DNA of 64,000 bases, from NCBI RefSeq assembly GCF_000968135.1, contig NZ_FO538765.1:1565819-1629818 (forward strand). Direction: 5' to 3'. Made by a program: the position numbers and the translations under genes. The notes beneath the pieces were generated by a model. The model saw only the letters and a list, made by a program, of their open reading frames with translations, was not told the origin of the DNA and did not search any database. This DNA is from Magnetospira sp. QH-2 (GTDB lineage Bacteria > Pseudomonadota > Alphaproteobacteria > Rhodospirillales > Magnetospiraceae). Shown in pieces: positions 1 to 10,008 of the stretch (the first letter of the stretch is position 1; each line of letters opens with the position of its first letter).

Positions 1-524
1 CCCGGGCGCTGGTCCATACGGCGCAGGATTACGATAGCCCGCTGACCATCATCGAGACCGTGGTCAAGGTCAATGACGATCGCAAGCGCAAGATGGCCGA
101 CAAGATCATCGCCGCCGCCGGTGGCTCCATCGAGGGAAAAACCATCGGTATTCTTGGTCTGGCCTTTAAGCCCAACACCGACGACATGCGCGAAGCCCCG
201 GCCCTGGATATCGTTCCGGCGTTGCTGGAAGCCGGTGCCAAGGTCAAGGTCTATGACCCGGAAAGCATGGGAGAGGCCCGTGAGTTGATGACCCAGGACG
301 GCATCGAGTGGTGCGACGATACCTACGACGTAATCGAGGGTGCCCATGTGCTCAGTTTCCTCACGGAATGGAACCAGTTCCGCGCCCTGGACTTTGATAA
401 GGTCAAGAAGATGATGGCCGAGCCGGTGATCGTCGATCTGCGCAACATCTATACGCTGGTCGATCTGTCCGAGTTGGGCTTCGACTATCACTGCATCGGC
501 CAAGCCTCGCGTCTGCGAAAGTAA
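1..524 (+). CDS. ugd: UDP-glucose 6-dehydrogenase, C-terminal part (cut by window edge)
   Basis: The reading frame is open from base 3 to the TAA at 522-524, giving about 173 residues; the N-terminal NAD-binding part lies outside the window. The family oxidises UDP-glucose to UDP-glucuronate with two NAD+, feeding cell-surface polysaccharide synthesis in the cytoplasm. The visible part includes GKTIGILGLAFKPNTDDMRE, which is the start of the UDP-binding C-terminal domain of the UDP-glucose/GDP-mannose dehydrogenase family, and the helix running into VVKVNDDRKRKMA that precedes it. It is followed after 62 bases by phosphoglucomutase, which makes the glucose-1-phosphate needed for UDP-glucose, so the pair is metabolically linked. 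Whether the substrate is UDP-glucose or another UDP-hexose cannot be decided without the N-terminus. Confidence 0.9.
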   Translation, partial: RALVHTAQDYDSPLTIIETVVKVNDDRKRKMADKIIAAAGGSIEGKTIGILGLAFKPNTDDMREAPALDIVPALLEAGAKVKVYDPESMGEARELMTQDGIEWCDDTYDVIEGAHVLSFLTEWNQFRALDFDKVKKMMAEPVIVDLRNIYTLVDLSELGFDYHCIGQASRLRK

Positions 525-541
525 CCCGACCACGCGCCTAG

Positions 542-2221
<1,680 letters not shown>

Positions 2222-2254
2222 GGGGGTATTTATAAGAAGGCCCCCCGCATCCTA

Positions 2255-2302
2255 GATCACGTCGTGTTTGATCGGATTCGATCAAACATGAAAAACGTGA
2301 TC
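2255..2302. repeat. Long imperfect palindrome (GATCAAAC hairpin family)
   Basis: Arms TGTTTGATCG (2265-2274) and CGATCAAACA (2279-2288) surround a GATT loop, and an outer pair GATCACGT (2255-2262) / ACGTGATC (2295-2302) extends the stem. There is no T-run, so it is not a classical terminator. A related hairpin occurs at 59843-59880 beside the IS element, so this is a dispersed hairpin family. It lies between pgm and the YHS gene. Confidence 0.75.
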
Positions 2303-2317
2303 GATTCCAATAAGGTC

Positions 2318-2355
2318 GCGCGTGTCTAGCGGGTCCGATTGGACCCGACACGCGC
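2318..2355. repeat. Second GC-rich hairpin upstream of the YHS gene
   Basis: GCGCGTGTC (2318-2326) pairs with GACACGCGC (2347-2355), and GGGTCC (2331-2336) pairs with GGACCC (2341-2346) around a GATT loop. It follows the palindrome at 2255-2302 and shares the same four-base loop. It may be a processed or stabilising RNA element or a REP-like unit. No function can be read from it. Confidence 0.65.
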
Positions 2356-2389
2356 TAGGACCTCCCGCCTTCGCCCATAGGAGATTCAC

Positions 2390-2842
2390 ATGTCCCACGT
2401 TCGTTTCATTCTTCTCGCCTTGATCATCCTGCTCGGTCAGGCGAACGCTGCCATGGCGGGGGAAATCCATACCTCCAACGGGGTGGCCATCGACGGCTAT
2501 GATCCGGTGGCCTATTACACCGAAGGCAGGCCCATGGAAGGCGCCAAGGATTTCACATGGGAATGGAAAGGCGCCGACTGGCGCTTCGCCAGTGCTGAAA
2601 ATCGCGACCTGTTCAAGGCCGATCCGGAGAAATACGCGCCGCAATATGGCGGCTATTGCGCTTGGGCGGTCAGCCACGGCTATACCGCCGGCACCGACCC
2701 GGATGCCTGGATGATCGTCGAGGGCAAGCTGTACCTGAACTATTCCCCCCACGTTCAGCGCCGCTGGAAAGTGGAAAAGGAAAACAACATCAGCAATGCC
2801 GACCAAAACTGGATCATGTTGCAGGCGCGGCTGAAGAATTGA
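2390..2842 (+). CDS. Exported YHS-domain protein
   Basis: A 150-residue protein with a signal peptide at residues 1-24 (hydrophobic core ILLALIILLGQANAAMA). The mature part contains YDPVAYYTEGRPMEG and the YGGYCAWAVSHGY segment typical of secreted YHS-domain proteins, a small fold often found with metal-handling or redox proteins. It should act in the periplasm, but its ligand is unknown. It stands alone between pgm and the convergent antiporter operon. The ribosome-binding site AGGAG lies 7-8 bases before the ATG. The family call is firm; the role is not. Confidence 0.8.
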   Translation: MSHVRFILLALIILLGQANAAMAGEIHTSNGVAIDGYDPVAYYTEGRPMEGAKDFTWEWKGADWRFASAENRDLFKADPEKYAPQYGGYCAWAVSHGYTAGTDPDAWMIVEGKLYLNYSPHVQRRWKVEKENNISNADQNWIMLQARLKN

Positions 2843-2977
2843 GGCTCGGGCGCCCTTCGAGACCCCTTCGGGGCGCCTCAGGGCAACAAAGATGTCGCGG
2901 GCGGACAGCCTTATCCCCAGGGGTGAACGGCACGAGCCTCCAAGAGGAGGGCGTCGTATCCACCGCATGCCATCCCG

Positions 2978-4690
2978 TCAGAGCAGATAGACCACCAGGA
3001 ACACCGCCAGCAGCACCATCACCACCAGCCCCATGGTGCCGGACGACCAGGTGCGGCCGAGGACGGCATATTCAGCGGTAAGACCCTCGCCGAACATGGA
3101 GCCGGCGGCAGAGACCGTCTTGATCGCCTTCCAATAGGCATCGGTGATCCGCACGGCAAAGGCCTTGGCGACACGGAACAGGGCCATGCCGAAGGTGCGG
3201 TAGAACCAGTCGAAGTCCAAGGTCAGGGTCAAGGTGCGCTTCATCAGCGGCAGCAGTACGAAGAAAGCGAAGCCGGAGAATAACAGCAGTTCCAGCATGT
3301 TAACCACATGGGCGCCGGTATAGGGCTCGTAATTCACCGGGAACGGCAGGATGGCATAAAGCGGCCCGGGCATGACGCCGAGGAAGATACACAAAAAGGC
3401 AAAGAACACCATGGCCGCACGCATGTTCCAAGGCGGATCCGGCGGGCGGATGCCGCGGTCCTTTTGGAAGAACACGAACCAGGGGAACTTGATGCCCGCA
3501 TGCAGGAACACACCCGCCGAGGCGGCGGTCAGCAACAGCCAGGCAAACATCATATGCTCGTTGGCCGCGCCCTGGGAAATCATCGACTTGGATATGAAGC
3601 CGGAGGTCCAGGGGAACGACGAGATGGCCAGGGCTCCGATGGTGCCGCAGACCATGGTCAACGGCATGGATTGGAACAGCCCGCCCAGGTCGGTACATTT
3701 TCGCCGTCCGTCCGGGAATTCCTCGTCACGGGTCATGTACAGTACCGAGCCCGCGCTCATCAGCAAAAGGGCCTTGTAGATGATATGGGCAAAGGCATGG
3801 GCGGCGGCGCCATTGAGCGCCATCTCGGTGCCGATGCCGATACCGGTGATCATGAAGCCCACCTGGTTGACGATGGAGTAGGCCAAAATGCGCCGCATGT
3901 CGTTTTCCAACAGCGCATAGATGATCCCATAGAAGATCATGTAGAGACCCACATAGACCAGGATCTCCTCGCCCGGGAAGCCGCGAATGAGCACGTAGAC
4001 GGCGGTCTTGGTGGTGAAGGCCGAGAGAAACACCGTGCCGCTCCAGGAGGCCTCGGGATAGGCGTCCGGCAGCCAGGCCGACAGGGGCGGCGCGCCCGCA
4101 TTGATGATAAAGCCGATCAGGATCATCGCCGTGGCGAAGCTGTTGGCTTCCATGGCGGTGAAGGCTATGGAGCCTACCTCCATCACATGGGCGACGATGC
4201 CGACCATCAGCACCACGCCGCCCAACAGGTGAACCATCACATAGCGCATGGAGGCCTTGTAGGCGCTGTCGGTGCCCGCCGACCAGATGACCACGGTAGA
4301 GGCCACGGCCATGATTTCCCAGAATACGAAGACGGTAATAAGGTCGCCCGCCAATGCCACGCCCACCGCCGATCCGGCATAGGCATAAGCGGCGGTGAGT
4401 TCATGGATTTTGTCCTGGTTGAGCGCATACAAGGCGCCCGCGAAGGCCATCAGGGTGAAAATGGTACCGAAAAGGCGTGACAACGCATCGGCCTGCACCG
4501 GCACGATCTCGTACTCCAGGAACGGATAAGCGGCGCCCGGACCATCGGCGACACCCCAGACCATGGCCATGGCCAACAAGGGCAGGGCGAGCATGTAGGA
4601 GGTCCGCATCCAGCCCTTGGGCATCAGCGGCAGCAGGAAGGCGCCGAGAGCCAGCACCAGTCCGGGCGGGAAGGTCACGTCAGTCATCAT
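2978..4690 (-). CDS. Mrp/Mnh-type antiporter subunit D homologue (third copy)
   Basis: A 570-residue polytopic membrane protein of the NuoL/M/N proton-channel family and the last gene of the antiporter operon. The conserved membrane glutamate is in VFVFWEIMAVAS near residue 127, and the broken-helix segment APPLSAWLPDAYPEASWSGT is clear. Where the other two D-type subunits have a lysine before the His-Pro-type motif (GLSLKAAVFPLH, GIGKAAVMPFH), this copy has NAGAPPLSAW; a lysine is present later in TTKTAVYVL. It is longer than MnhD (about 490-510 residues), with extra C-terminal helices, and may partly replace the missing NuoL-like half of MnhA. Its start overlaps the preceding small gene by 11 bases. 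Confidence 0.85.
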   Translation of the reverse strand: MMTDVTFPPGLVLALGAFLLPLMPKGWMRTSYMLALPLLAMAMVWGVADGPGAAYPFLEYEIVPVQADALSRLFGTIFTLMAFAGALYALNQDKIHELTAAYAYAGSAVGVALAGDLITVFVFWEIMAVASTVVIWSAGTDSAYKASMRYVMVHLLGGVVLMVGIVAHVMEVGSIAFTAMEANSFATAMILIGFIINAGAPPLSAWLPDAYPEASWSGTVFLSAFTTKTAVYVLIRGFPGEEILVYVGLYMIFYGIIYALLENDMRRILAYSIVNQVGFMITGIGIGTEMALNGAAAHAFAHIIYKALLLMSAGSVLYMTRDEEFPDGRRKCTDLGGLFQSMPLTMVCGTIGALAISSFPWTSGFISKSMISQGAANEHMMFAWLLLTAASAGVFLHAGIKFPWFVFFQKDRGIRPPDPPWNMRAAMVFFAFLCIFLGVMPGPLYAILPFPVNYEPYTGAHVVNMLELLLFSGFAFFVLLPLMKRTLTLTLDFDWFYRTFGMALFRVAKAFAVRITDAYWKAIKTVSAAGSMFGEGLTAEYAVLGRTWSSGTMGLVVMVLLAVFLVVYLL

Positions 4691-4937
4691 AATAGGTGTC
4701 CTTCCGCTTCAGGAACACGGCCAGGCCCTTGGCAAAGATCACCATGGCGGCGCAGGTCAGGAAGCCGTACCAGGCATTGAAGCCGAACCAGCCATCGATA
4801 CCGAAATGAGGATGCGGATGAATAAACAGTTCCGCCAGGACCAACAGGACCAGCAGAATAATGCCGCCAATCCACAGCTTGCGGATGGTCGCGGGACGGA
4901 CCAGCCAGTGCAGTTTGTCCGGAGCTTGTTCGGTCAT
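4680..4937 (-). CDS. Small two-helix membrane protein of the antiporter operon
   Basis: An 85-residue protein with two predicted membrane helices, about residues 20-40 (LWIGGIILLVLLVLAELFI) and 52-73 (WYGFLTCAAMVIFAKGLAVF). The ends are charged and the tail is DTYYDD. It sits between two D-type antiporter genes, four bases after the upstream stop and overlapping the downstream start, so it is almost certainly co-translated with them. I do not recognise a named family; small hydrophobic proteins of this kind occur in Mrp-like operons of alphaproteobacteria. A role as an accessory subunit of the complex is inferred from context only. Confidence 0.75.
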   Translation of the reverse strand: MTEQAPDKLHWLVRPATIRKLWIGGIILLVLLVLAELFIHPHPHFGIDGWFGFNAWYGFLTCAAMVIFAKGLAVFLKRKDTYYDD

Positions 4938-4941
4938 GGCC

Positions 4942-6486
4942 TTATCCTCCGATCAGCATCTTGGCCAGGTCCATGGGCACCTGCGGCCAGAGGAACAGGA
5001 CCACTGTCCCGGCGGCGGTGAAGGTCAGCGCCAACACCATGGGCAGCGGGGCCTCGCCGTGGTCGTCGTGATGGTCATGGTGATCATCGTGATGGTCGTC
5101 TTCAGTTTCCGCATCCGGCGGCATATCTTCTTCCGGGTCCAGCGGCACCGGGATCTCTTTTTCCGGCGGCGACAGGAAGAAGGCGCGATAGACAATGGGC
5201 AGGAAATATCCGGCATTGAGCAGGGTCGACAAAATCACCGCCACCACGGCGATCATCTGTTCGGCCTGCAAGGCGCCTTGCAGGATATACCATTTGGACG
5301 TGAAGCCCGCCGTCGGCGGCACGCCGATCATGGACAAGGAACCAATGGCGAAGGCGGTCATGGTCCAGGGCATCTTGCGGCCGATGCCGTTGAGTTGGCT
5401 GATCTCGGTCTTATGGGCGGCGACCATGATGGCACCGGCACAGAAAAACAAAGTGATCTTGCCCAGGGCATGCATGGCGATATGCATGCCGCCCCCCACC
5501 ACGCCCAACGGCGTCACCAGCATCGCTGCCAGGACGATGTAGGACAGCTGCGAGATGGTCGAATAGGCCAGCCGGGCCTTCAGGTTGTCCTTGGTCATGG
5601 CCACCATGGAAGCGACCAGGATGGTGAAGATGGCGAAGTACTGAATCCACTCCGACGACCCCAGGCGCAGCAGGAAGTCCGTGCCGAAAATGTAGACGGT
5701 GATCTTCAGGACGGTGAACACACCGGCTTTCACGACCGCCACCGCGTGCAGCAAGGCCGAAACCGGGGTCGGTGCGACCATGGCGGCGGGCAGCCAGCGG
5801 TGGAAGGGCATCACGGCGGCCTTACCAATACCGAACACATAGAGACCCAGCAGCACCCAGATAATGCTGTCGGGCGCCTTGCCTTCGAGAATGCCGCCGG
5901 GGGTGAAGTCCAGGGTTCCGGCGAACACCCAGGTGGCGATGATGCCGAGCATCTGGAACAGCACCGAGGTACCGATCAAAATGCCCAGGTAGATCCGCCC
6001 CGAGCGCTTGGCGTTCTCAGTCCCGTGATGAGCAACCAACGGGAAGGTGGAGACCGTCAGGACCTCGTAAAACAGGAACAAAGTCAACATGTTGCCCGAG
6101 AAGGCGACGCCGATGGCCGAGGAAATGGCAATGGCGAAACAGATATAGAACCGGGTCTGGTTGAGCTCGTGATGACCGCGCATATAGCCCATGGCGTAGA
6201 TCGTGGTGACAATCCACAGGCCCGAGGCCACCATGGCGAAGATCATGCCCAGGGGCTCGACGGTGAAGGTGATGGTCAGTCCCGGCATCATCTCCAGCAA
6301 GGTGACCGAAGGTCTTGCCCCGGCCATTACCGGATCAAGCAGCGACAACACCACCGTGAAGGTGATCATGCCGGTGATGATGATGATGGTTTCGCGGAGA
6401 TTGGGGTTCTTGTCTCCGGCCATGCTGATGAGCGGAATGGCGGCCAGCGGCAGACCCACGGCCAGCAGGATCAGGGCTTCCATCAT
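4942..6486 (-). CDS. Mrp/Mnh-type antiporter subunit D homologue (second copy)
   Basis: A 514-residue polytopic NuoL/M/N-family protein. The conserved membrane glutamate is in LFLFYEVLTVSTF, the key lysine in GIGKAAVMPFHRWLPAAM, and a second lysine in VVKAGVFTVLK, all hallmarks of proton-pumping antiporter-like subunits. The segment MIGVPPTAGFTSKWYILQGA is conserved across the family. A cytoplasmic or periplasmic loop before the last helix is extremely rich in Asp and His (residues about 468-485, DDHHDDHHDHHDDHGE). Its ATG overlaps the stop of the upstream D gene (ATGA), indicating translational coupling. It acts in the inner membrane within the multisubunit cation/proton antiporter. Confidence 0.88.
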   Translation of the reverse strand: MMEALILLAVGLPLAAIPLISMAGDKNPNLRETIIIITGMITFTVVLSLLDPVMAGARPSVTLLEMMPGLTITFTVEPLGMIFAMVASGLWIVTTIYAMGYMRGHHELNQTRFYICFAIAISSAIGVAFSGNMLTLFLFYEVLTVSTFPLVAHHGTENAKRSGRIYLGILIGTSVLFQMLGIIATWVFAGTLDFTPGGILEGKAPDSIIWVLLGLYVFGIGKAAVMPFHRWLPAAMVAPTPVSALLHAVAVVKAGVFTVLKITVYIFGTDFLLRLGSSEWIQYFAIFTILVASMVAMTKDNLKARLAYSTISQLSYIVLAAMLVTPLGVVGGGMHIAMHALGKITLFFCAGAIMVAAHKTEISQLNGIGRKMPWTMTAFAIGSLSMIGVPPTAGFTSKWYILQGALQAEQMIAVVAVILSTLLNAGYFLPIVYRAFFLSPPEKEIPVPLDPEEDMPPDAETEDDHHDDHHDHHDDHGEAPLPMVLALTFTAAGTVVLFLWPQVPMDLAKMLIGG

Positions 6487-7964
6487 GGCGCGCCTCCGAT
6501 CAGCAGTTTGGCTGCATTTTCGGCCACCGCCAGGGTGCCGGTTCCGTCAATGCCAAACCAGAAGGCCGCACCGGCCATGATCCACAAGGGCACCAGCATG
6601 GACATGGGGGCTTCGGATACCTTGATGGCGCCCGCGCCCTCCGGTCGGAAATAGGCCACCTCGATGACCCGCCAGATATAGATAACCGCCAGCAGCGAGG
6701 ACAACAGGATCAACACGGCGATCTCCCAGCGGCCTTGCTCCAAGGCAGCGGTGACCAGCACCCATTTACTGATGAAGCCGACGGTGGGCGGCACGCCGAT
6801 GAGACTCAAACCTCCGGCCACGAAGGCCCCCATGGTCCAGGGCATGCGCTTGCCAATGCCGGCCATGTCACCCAGCTTGACCGAGCCGATCTGCCAGAAC
6901 ACGCAGCCCAGGGCCAGGAAGATGGCGCATTTCATCAAGGCGTGGTTGAACAGGTGGATAATTCCCGCCGACAGGCCGGTCACCGACAGCAGCGAAATAC
7001 CCAGCATCATGTAGCCGATCTGTGCCACCGAGGAATAGGCGAACAGCTTCTTGACGTTGCTTTGGAAGATCGCCGAGGCGGACCCCGCGAACATGGCTAC
7101 CAACGCCAGCACCATTATGATGTCGGCCAGCGGGAAGCTGGTCAGCAGGGTGGTGCCGCCGAAGACGGTAAAGAAGATGCGCAGGAACACATAAACTGAC
7201 ACCTTGGTGGCCGTGGCGGCGACAAAGGCGGTGACCACCGAGGGCGCATAGGCATAAGCATTGGGCAGCCATTGGTGTAGCGGGAACACCGCGGCCTTCA
7301 AGGACAGCCCGATGGTCAGGAAGGCCAGGGCGGCAAGAATCGTCGTGGTGCCTTGTACGGCGGGCAGTTTCTCGGCCAGGTCGGCCATGTTCAATGTGCC
7401 GGTCATCATGTAGAGCAGGCCGATGCCGATGACATAGAAGGTGGCGCCGATGGTGCCCAGGATCAGATAACGATAGGCGGCGGTCAGCGCCCGGCGGTCC
7501 CTCGCCAGTGAAATCAGCATATAGGTGGACAGCGACGACACTTCGAGGAACACGAACAGGTTAAACACGTCGCCGGTGATGGCGATACCCAGCAGGCCAG
7601 TCAGGCAGAGCAGATAGGCGGTGTAAAACAGGTAGTGCCGGTCTTGGGGAATTTCCTTTTCCACGCTGGCCTTGGCAAAGACACCGACCACGGCGGCGAT
7701 ACCGCTGACGATCACCATGACGAAGGCGTTGATCAGGTCGATACGGTACTCAATGCCCCAAGGGGCCGCCCAGTCGCCGAGGGCATAGCGGATCACCCCG
7801 GTCTCCATGACCTGGAACAAGATGGCCAGGGAAATGATCAGCGAGAGAATGCTGACCACCATGGCCAGCGACCAGGCACCCAATCCGCGTCGAATGAGCA
7901 CACAGACAGGGGCCGCCATCAAAGGCAGGACGATCTGCAGGGCGGGAAGATGGTGGGCGATCAA
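6483..7964 (-). CDS. mnhD: Na+(K+)/H+ antiporter subunit D
   Basis: A 493-residue NuoL/M/N-family subunit of the usual MnhD/MrpD length. The membrane glutamate lies in LFVFLEVSSLSTYML, and the lysine plus helix break in GLSLKAAVFPLHQWLPNAY; LIGVPPTVGFISKW is also diagnostic. In Mrp complexes the D subunit carries one of the ion paths that exchange Na+ or K+ for protons across the inner membrane. Its start overlaps the end of mnhC by four bases (ATGA) and its end overlaps the next D-type gene the same way. Of the three D-like proteins here, this one follows mnhC directly as in canonical mrp/mnh operons, so I give it the symbol. Confidence 0.92.
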   Translation of the reverse strand: MIAHHLPALQIVLPLMAAPVCVLIRRGLGAWSLAMVVSILSLIISLAILFQVMETGVIRYALGDWAAPWGIEYRIDLINAFVMVIVSGIAAVVGVFAKASVEKEIPQDRHYLFYTAYLLCLTGLLGIAITGDVFNLFVFLEVSSLSTYMLISLARDRRALTAAYRYLILGTIGATFYVIGIGLLYMMTGTLNMADLAEKLPAVQGTTTILAALAFLTIGLSLKAAVFPLHQWLPNAYAYAPSVVTAFVAATATKVSVYVFLRIFFTVFGGTTLLTSFPLADIIMVLALVAMFAGSASAIFQSNVKKLFAYSSVAQIGYMMLGISLLSVTGLSAGIIHLFNHALMKCAIFLALGCVFWQIGSVKLGDMAGIGKRMPWTMGAFVAGGLSLIGVPPTVGFISKWVLVTAALEQGRWEIAVLILLSSLLAVIYIWRVIEVAYFRPEGAGAIKVSEAPMSMLVPLWIMAGAAFWFGIDGTGTLAVAENAAKLLIGGAP

Positions 7965-8314
7965 GCGTCGTTCTCCTGCTGCAAGATTTCGTCTTCCTCA
8001 ATGGTCCCGTAGGCCTCGCGAATACGCACCACCAGCGCCAGTCCCAAGGCCGTGGTGGCCACGCCGACGACGATGGCGGTGAGGATCAATACATGGGGCA
8101 GGGGGTTGGAATAGGCCGTGATACCCTCTTCCAGAATGGGCGCCGTGCCGCCTTTGATCTTGGCCATGGAGATGTAGAGCACGAATACCGAGATCTGGAA
8201 CACGTTCAGACCGACGATCTTTTTGATCAGGTTCTGCCGCGCCATAACCGTGTAGAGCCCAGCCATCATCAAAATGACGACGATGTAGTAATTGAAATGA
8301 CCCAGCATCCCCAT
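7961..8314 (-). CDS. mnhC: Na+(K+)/H+ antiporter subunit C
   Basis: A 117-residue NuoK-like subunit with three membrane helices and the conserved FQISVFVLYISMAK, DPLPHVLILTAIVVG-like (here NPLPHVLILTAIVVG) and TALGLALVVRI segments. The family forms part of the membrane arm next to subunit D. The final ten residues are acidic and cytoplasmic. It overlaps mnhB by one base (TGATG) and mnhD by four, so the whole set is translated as a coupled unit. Confidence 0.93.
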   Translation of the reverse strand: MGMLGHFNYYIVVILMMAGLYTVMARQNLIKKIVGLNVFQISVFVLYISMAKIKGGTAPILEEGITAYSNPLPHVLILTAIVVGVATTALGLALVVRIREAYGTIEEDEILQQENDA

Positions 8315-8766
8315 CAGTCGATATCCTCTTCATGGATGTCGTGACCGGCCACGTCCTGTCCGGCGAAGACGAAGAAAATGGTGGTCATAGCGGCAAAAAC
8401 GGTGATGCCAACGCCCAATTCGATGACCAAAATGCCAAAATGCTGACCATGCAGCGGATCATGGGCCAGGACGGAATAGTTCAAATAGTTGCCGCCCATC
8501 AGCATGCCCGCCACGCCGGTTCCCGCATAGAGCAGCACGCCCAGTGCCAAGCTAAAGCGCCGCGCCCAAGCAGGCAGCACGATGCGGGCATTGTCGATGC
8601 CGAAGATCAGCGCGTAGAGAATGAATCCGGCGGCAAAGATCACGCCCGCCTGAAAACCGCCGCCCGGTCCGAAGTCTCCGTGGAACTGCACATAAAGGGC
8701 ATAGAGGAGAATGAAAGGGATCAGTAGTTTGGCGGCGACACGCAATATGGGTTTACGGCGCATCAT
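8314..8766 (-). CDS. mnhB: Na+(K+)/H+ antiporter subunit B
   Basis: A 150-residue MnhB/MrpB protein with four helices. The family signature FHGDFGPGGGFQAGVIFAAG is near residues 28-47 and the helix carrying GVGITVFAAMTTIFF follows later. The C-terminal tail is acidic (HEEDID). It is a structural membrane subunit of the antiporter. Its start overlaps the stop of the MbhD/E-like gene by four bases. Confidence 0.93.
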   Translation of the reverse strand: MMRRKPILRVAAKLLIPFILLYALYVQFHGDFGPGGGFQAGVIFAAGFILYALIFGIDNARIVLPAWARRFSLALGVLLYAGTGVAGMLMGGNYLNYSVLAHDPLHGQHFGILVIELGVGITVFAAMTTIFFVFAGQDVAGHDIHEEDID

Positions 8767-9317
8767 GTTTCTTCCTCCGGACGCTTGGTTTCGCCCCTCG
8801 GATGAGGTCTGCCGCGTCGGGGGAAGCCCAGGCCGATGCGACCGATGAGGGTCAGCACGCCGATGGCGGCGGTGAAAATCACCGTGGTTTCGCCCAAGGT
8901 GTCATAGCCGCGATAGCTGGCCAGTACCGAGGTGACGATATTGGGCGGACCCACTTCCTTGCCTGATTCGTTGACGTAGCGATCGGCCACATGATGATGG
9001 ATCGGCGCGTTGGGATCGCCATAGACGGGCATATCCTTGGTGCCGTAAAGCAGCAGGCCGCCAACGGCAATGACCGTTAGCAGGGCCGGAAAGTGGATCG
9101 CCTTGCCGGGCTTTTCCTCGTGGCTGGTGAGCACCAGGGTGCCCAGCATCAACACGGTGGAAATACCCGCGCCCACGGCAGCCTCGGTAAAGGCCACGTC
9201 CACGGCATCCAGGACCACATAAAGGGCCGCTGCGAGCAAGGAATAGGTTCCCGACAACATGACCACGGCAAACAGATTGCGTAGTTGAAGAACGGCCAGG
9301 GCTCCCATGACCATCAT
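8763..9317 (-). CDS. MbhD/MbhE-like subunit (equivalent of the MnhA C-terminal part)
   Basis: A 184-residue membrane protein. Residues 1-70 form a DUF4040/MbhD-like unit (NLFAVVMLSGTYSLLAAALY and AFTEAAVGAGISTVLMLGT). After a helix at about 75-95 and a soluble loop, residues 135-165 (VLASYRGYDTLGETTVIFTA) match the MbhE part. In ordinary mrp operons these two domains are the C-terminal tail of the large A subunit; here they are a separate gene and no NuoL-like A domain is present. In-frame ATG codons exist at 9317 and 9314 and none further upstream, so the N-terminus may be a few residues longer from a rare start. Confidence 0.85.
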   Translation of the reverse strand: MMVMGALAVLQLRNLFAVVMLSGTYSLLAAALYVVLDAVDVAFTEAAVGAGISTVLMLGTLVLTSHEEKPGKAIHFPALLTVIAVGGLLLYGTKDMPVYGDPNAPIHHHVADRYVNESGKEVGPPNIVTSVLASYRGYDTLGETTVIFTAAIGVLTLIGRIGLGFPRRGRPHPRGETKRPEEET

Positions 9318-9343
9318 CAGCAGCAGGACAATGTTGGCGACTT

Positions 9344-9712
9344 CTACGATGACGCGGCCTCCTTGTCTTTGCCGCCCGCGTCCCTTTCCAGGTCCTCGGC
9401 GGTCAGCGGCTTCTCGCCGCCATACAGAGCGGCGCGGGCCAGGGCATGGCTGGCGGTGGGGCTGGTCAGCATGATGAAGATGAAGATCAGGCCCAATTTG
9501 ACCGAAACCAGGGTGAACCCATGGTCCAGGGCCATACCCAGCAAAATGAAGGTGGCGCCCACGGTGTCGGTGATTCCGGCCGCATGCATGCGAGTGAAGA
9601 TATCCGGCAGGCGCAGAATGCCGATGGCCCCGATGGCGGCGAATGCGCCGCCGATGCCCAGGCAGATCCAGCTTAGGGTTGTCAGGATCAAGTCGATGAT
9701 ACCCCCCTCCAT
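9344..9712 (-). CDS. mnhG: Na+(K+)/H+ antiporter subunit G
   Basis: A 122-residue MnhG/MrpG protein with three helices and the family motifs GIGGAFAAIGAIGILRLPD, FTRMHAAGITDTVGATFILLG and MLTSPTASHALARAA. I start it at the ATG at 9712, which overlaps the stop codon of mnhF as TGATG; an in-frame extension upstream would overlap mnhF by 36 bases and adds an arginine-rich stretch unlike the family. It is a small structural subunit of the antiporter. Confidence 0.92.
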   Translation of the reverse strand: MEGGIIDLILTTLSWICLGIGGAFAAIGAIGILRLPDIFTRMHAAGITDTVGATFILLGMALDHGFTLVSVKLGLIFIFIMLTSPTASHALARAALYGGEKPLTAEDLERDAGGKDKEAASS

Positions 9713-10002
9713 CACACGTCTCCGTGTTCGTCGAGGCGGGTCGGCCAACCCAGGCTCTTGAATTTGACCAGCTTGGTCACGGCAACCACGCCGATGAAGT
9801 TGATCAGCGCATAGACTAGGGCGATATCGAGGAATTCCGGGCGCTCGGTCATGAAGCCGAGCACGGCGATGAGCAGCACGGTCTTGGTGCCCACCACGTT
9901 GGCGGCCAGGATCCGGTCATAAACCGTCGGCCCCAGGATGGCGCGGACCATGGCCAGGAACATGGTGATCAGCAGGGCGGCACAAACGGCGGCGTACATC
10001 AT
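9712..10002 (-). CDS. mnhF: Na+(K+)/H+ antiporter subunit F
   Basis: A 96-residue protein with three helices matching MnhF/MrpF. The conserved part is VRAILGPTVYDRILAANVVG with TKTVLLIAVLG after it, and EFLDIALVYALINFIGVVAV in the last helix. F subunits of this family are implicated in substrate transport in some homologues. It starts six bases after the mnhE stop and overlaps mnhG by one base. Confidence 0.93.
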   Translation of the reverse strand: MMYAAVCAALLITMFLAMVRAILGPTVYDRILAANVVGTKTVLLIAVLGFMTERPEFLDIALVYALINFIGVVAVTKLVKFKSLGWPTRLDEHGDV

Positions 10003-10008
10003 GGCGGT

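Noticed and set aside
3308-4480. Plus-strand frame of 390 codons opposite the third D-type gene
   Set aside because: Shadow of a clear membrane protein; composition is that of reversed hydrophobic codons.
4861-6654. Long plus-strand open frame (about 600 codons) across the antiporter genes
   Set aside because: It lies antisense to two clear D-type subunits, is rich in His/Gln/Gly as expected for an opposite-strand shadow in high-GC coding DNA, and has no ribosome-binding site or family resemblance.
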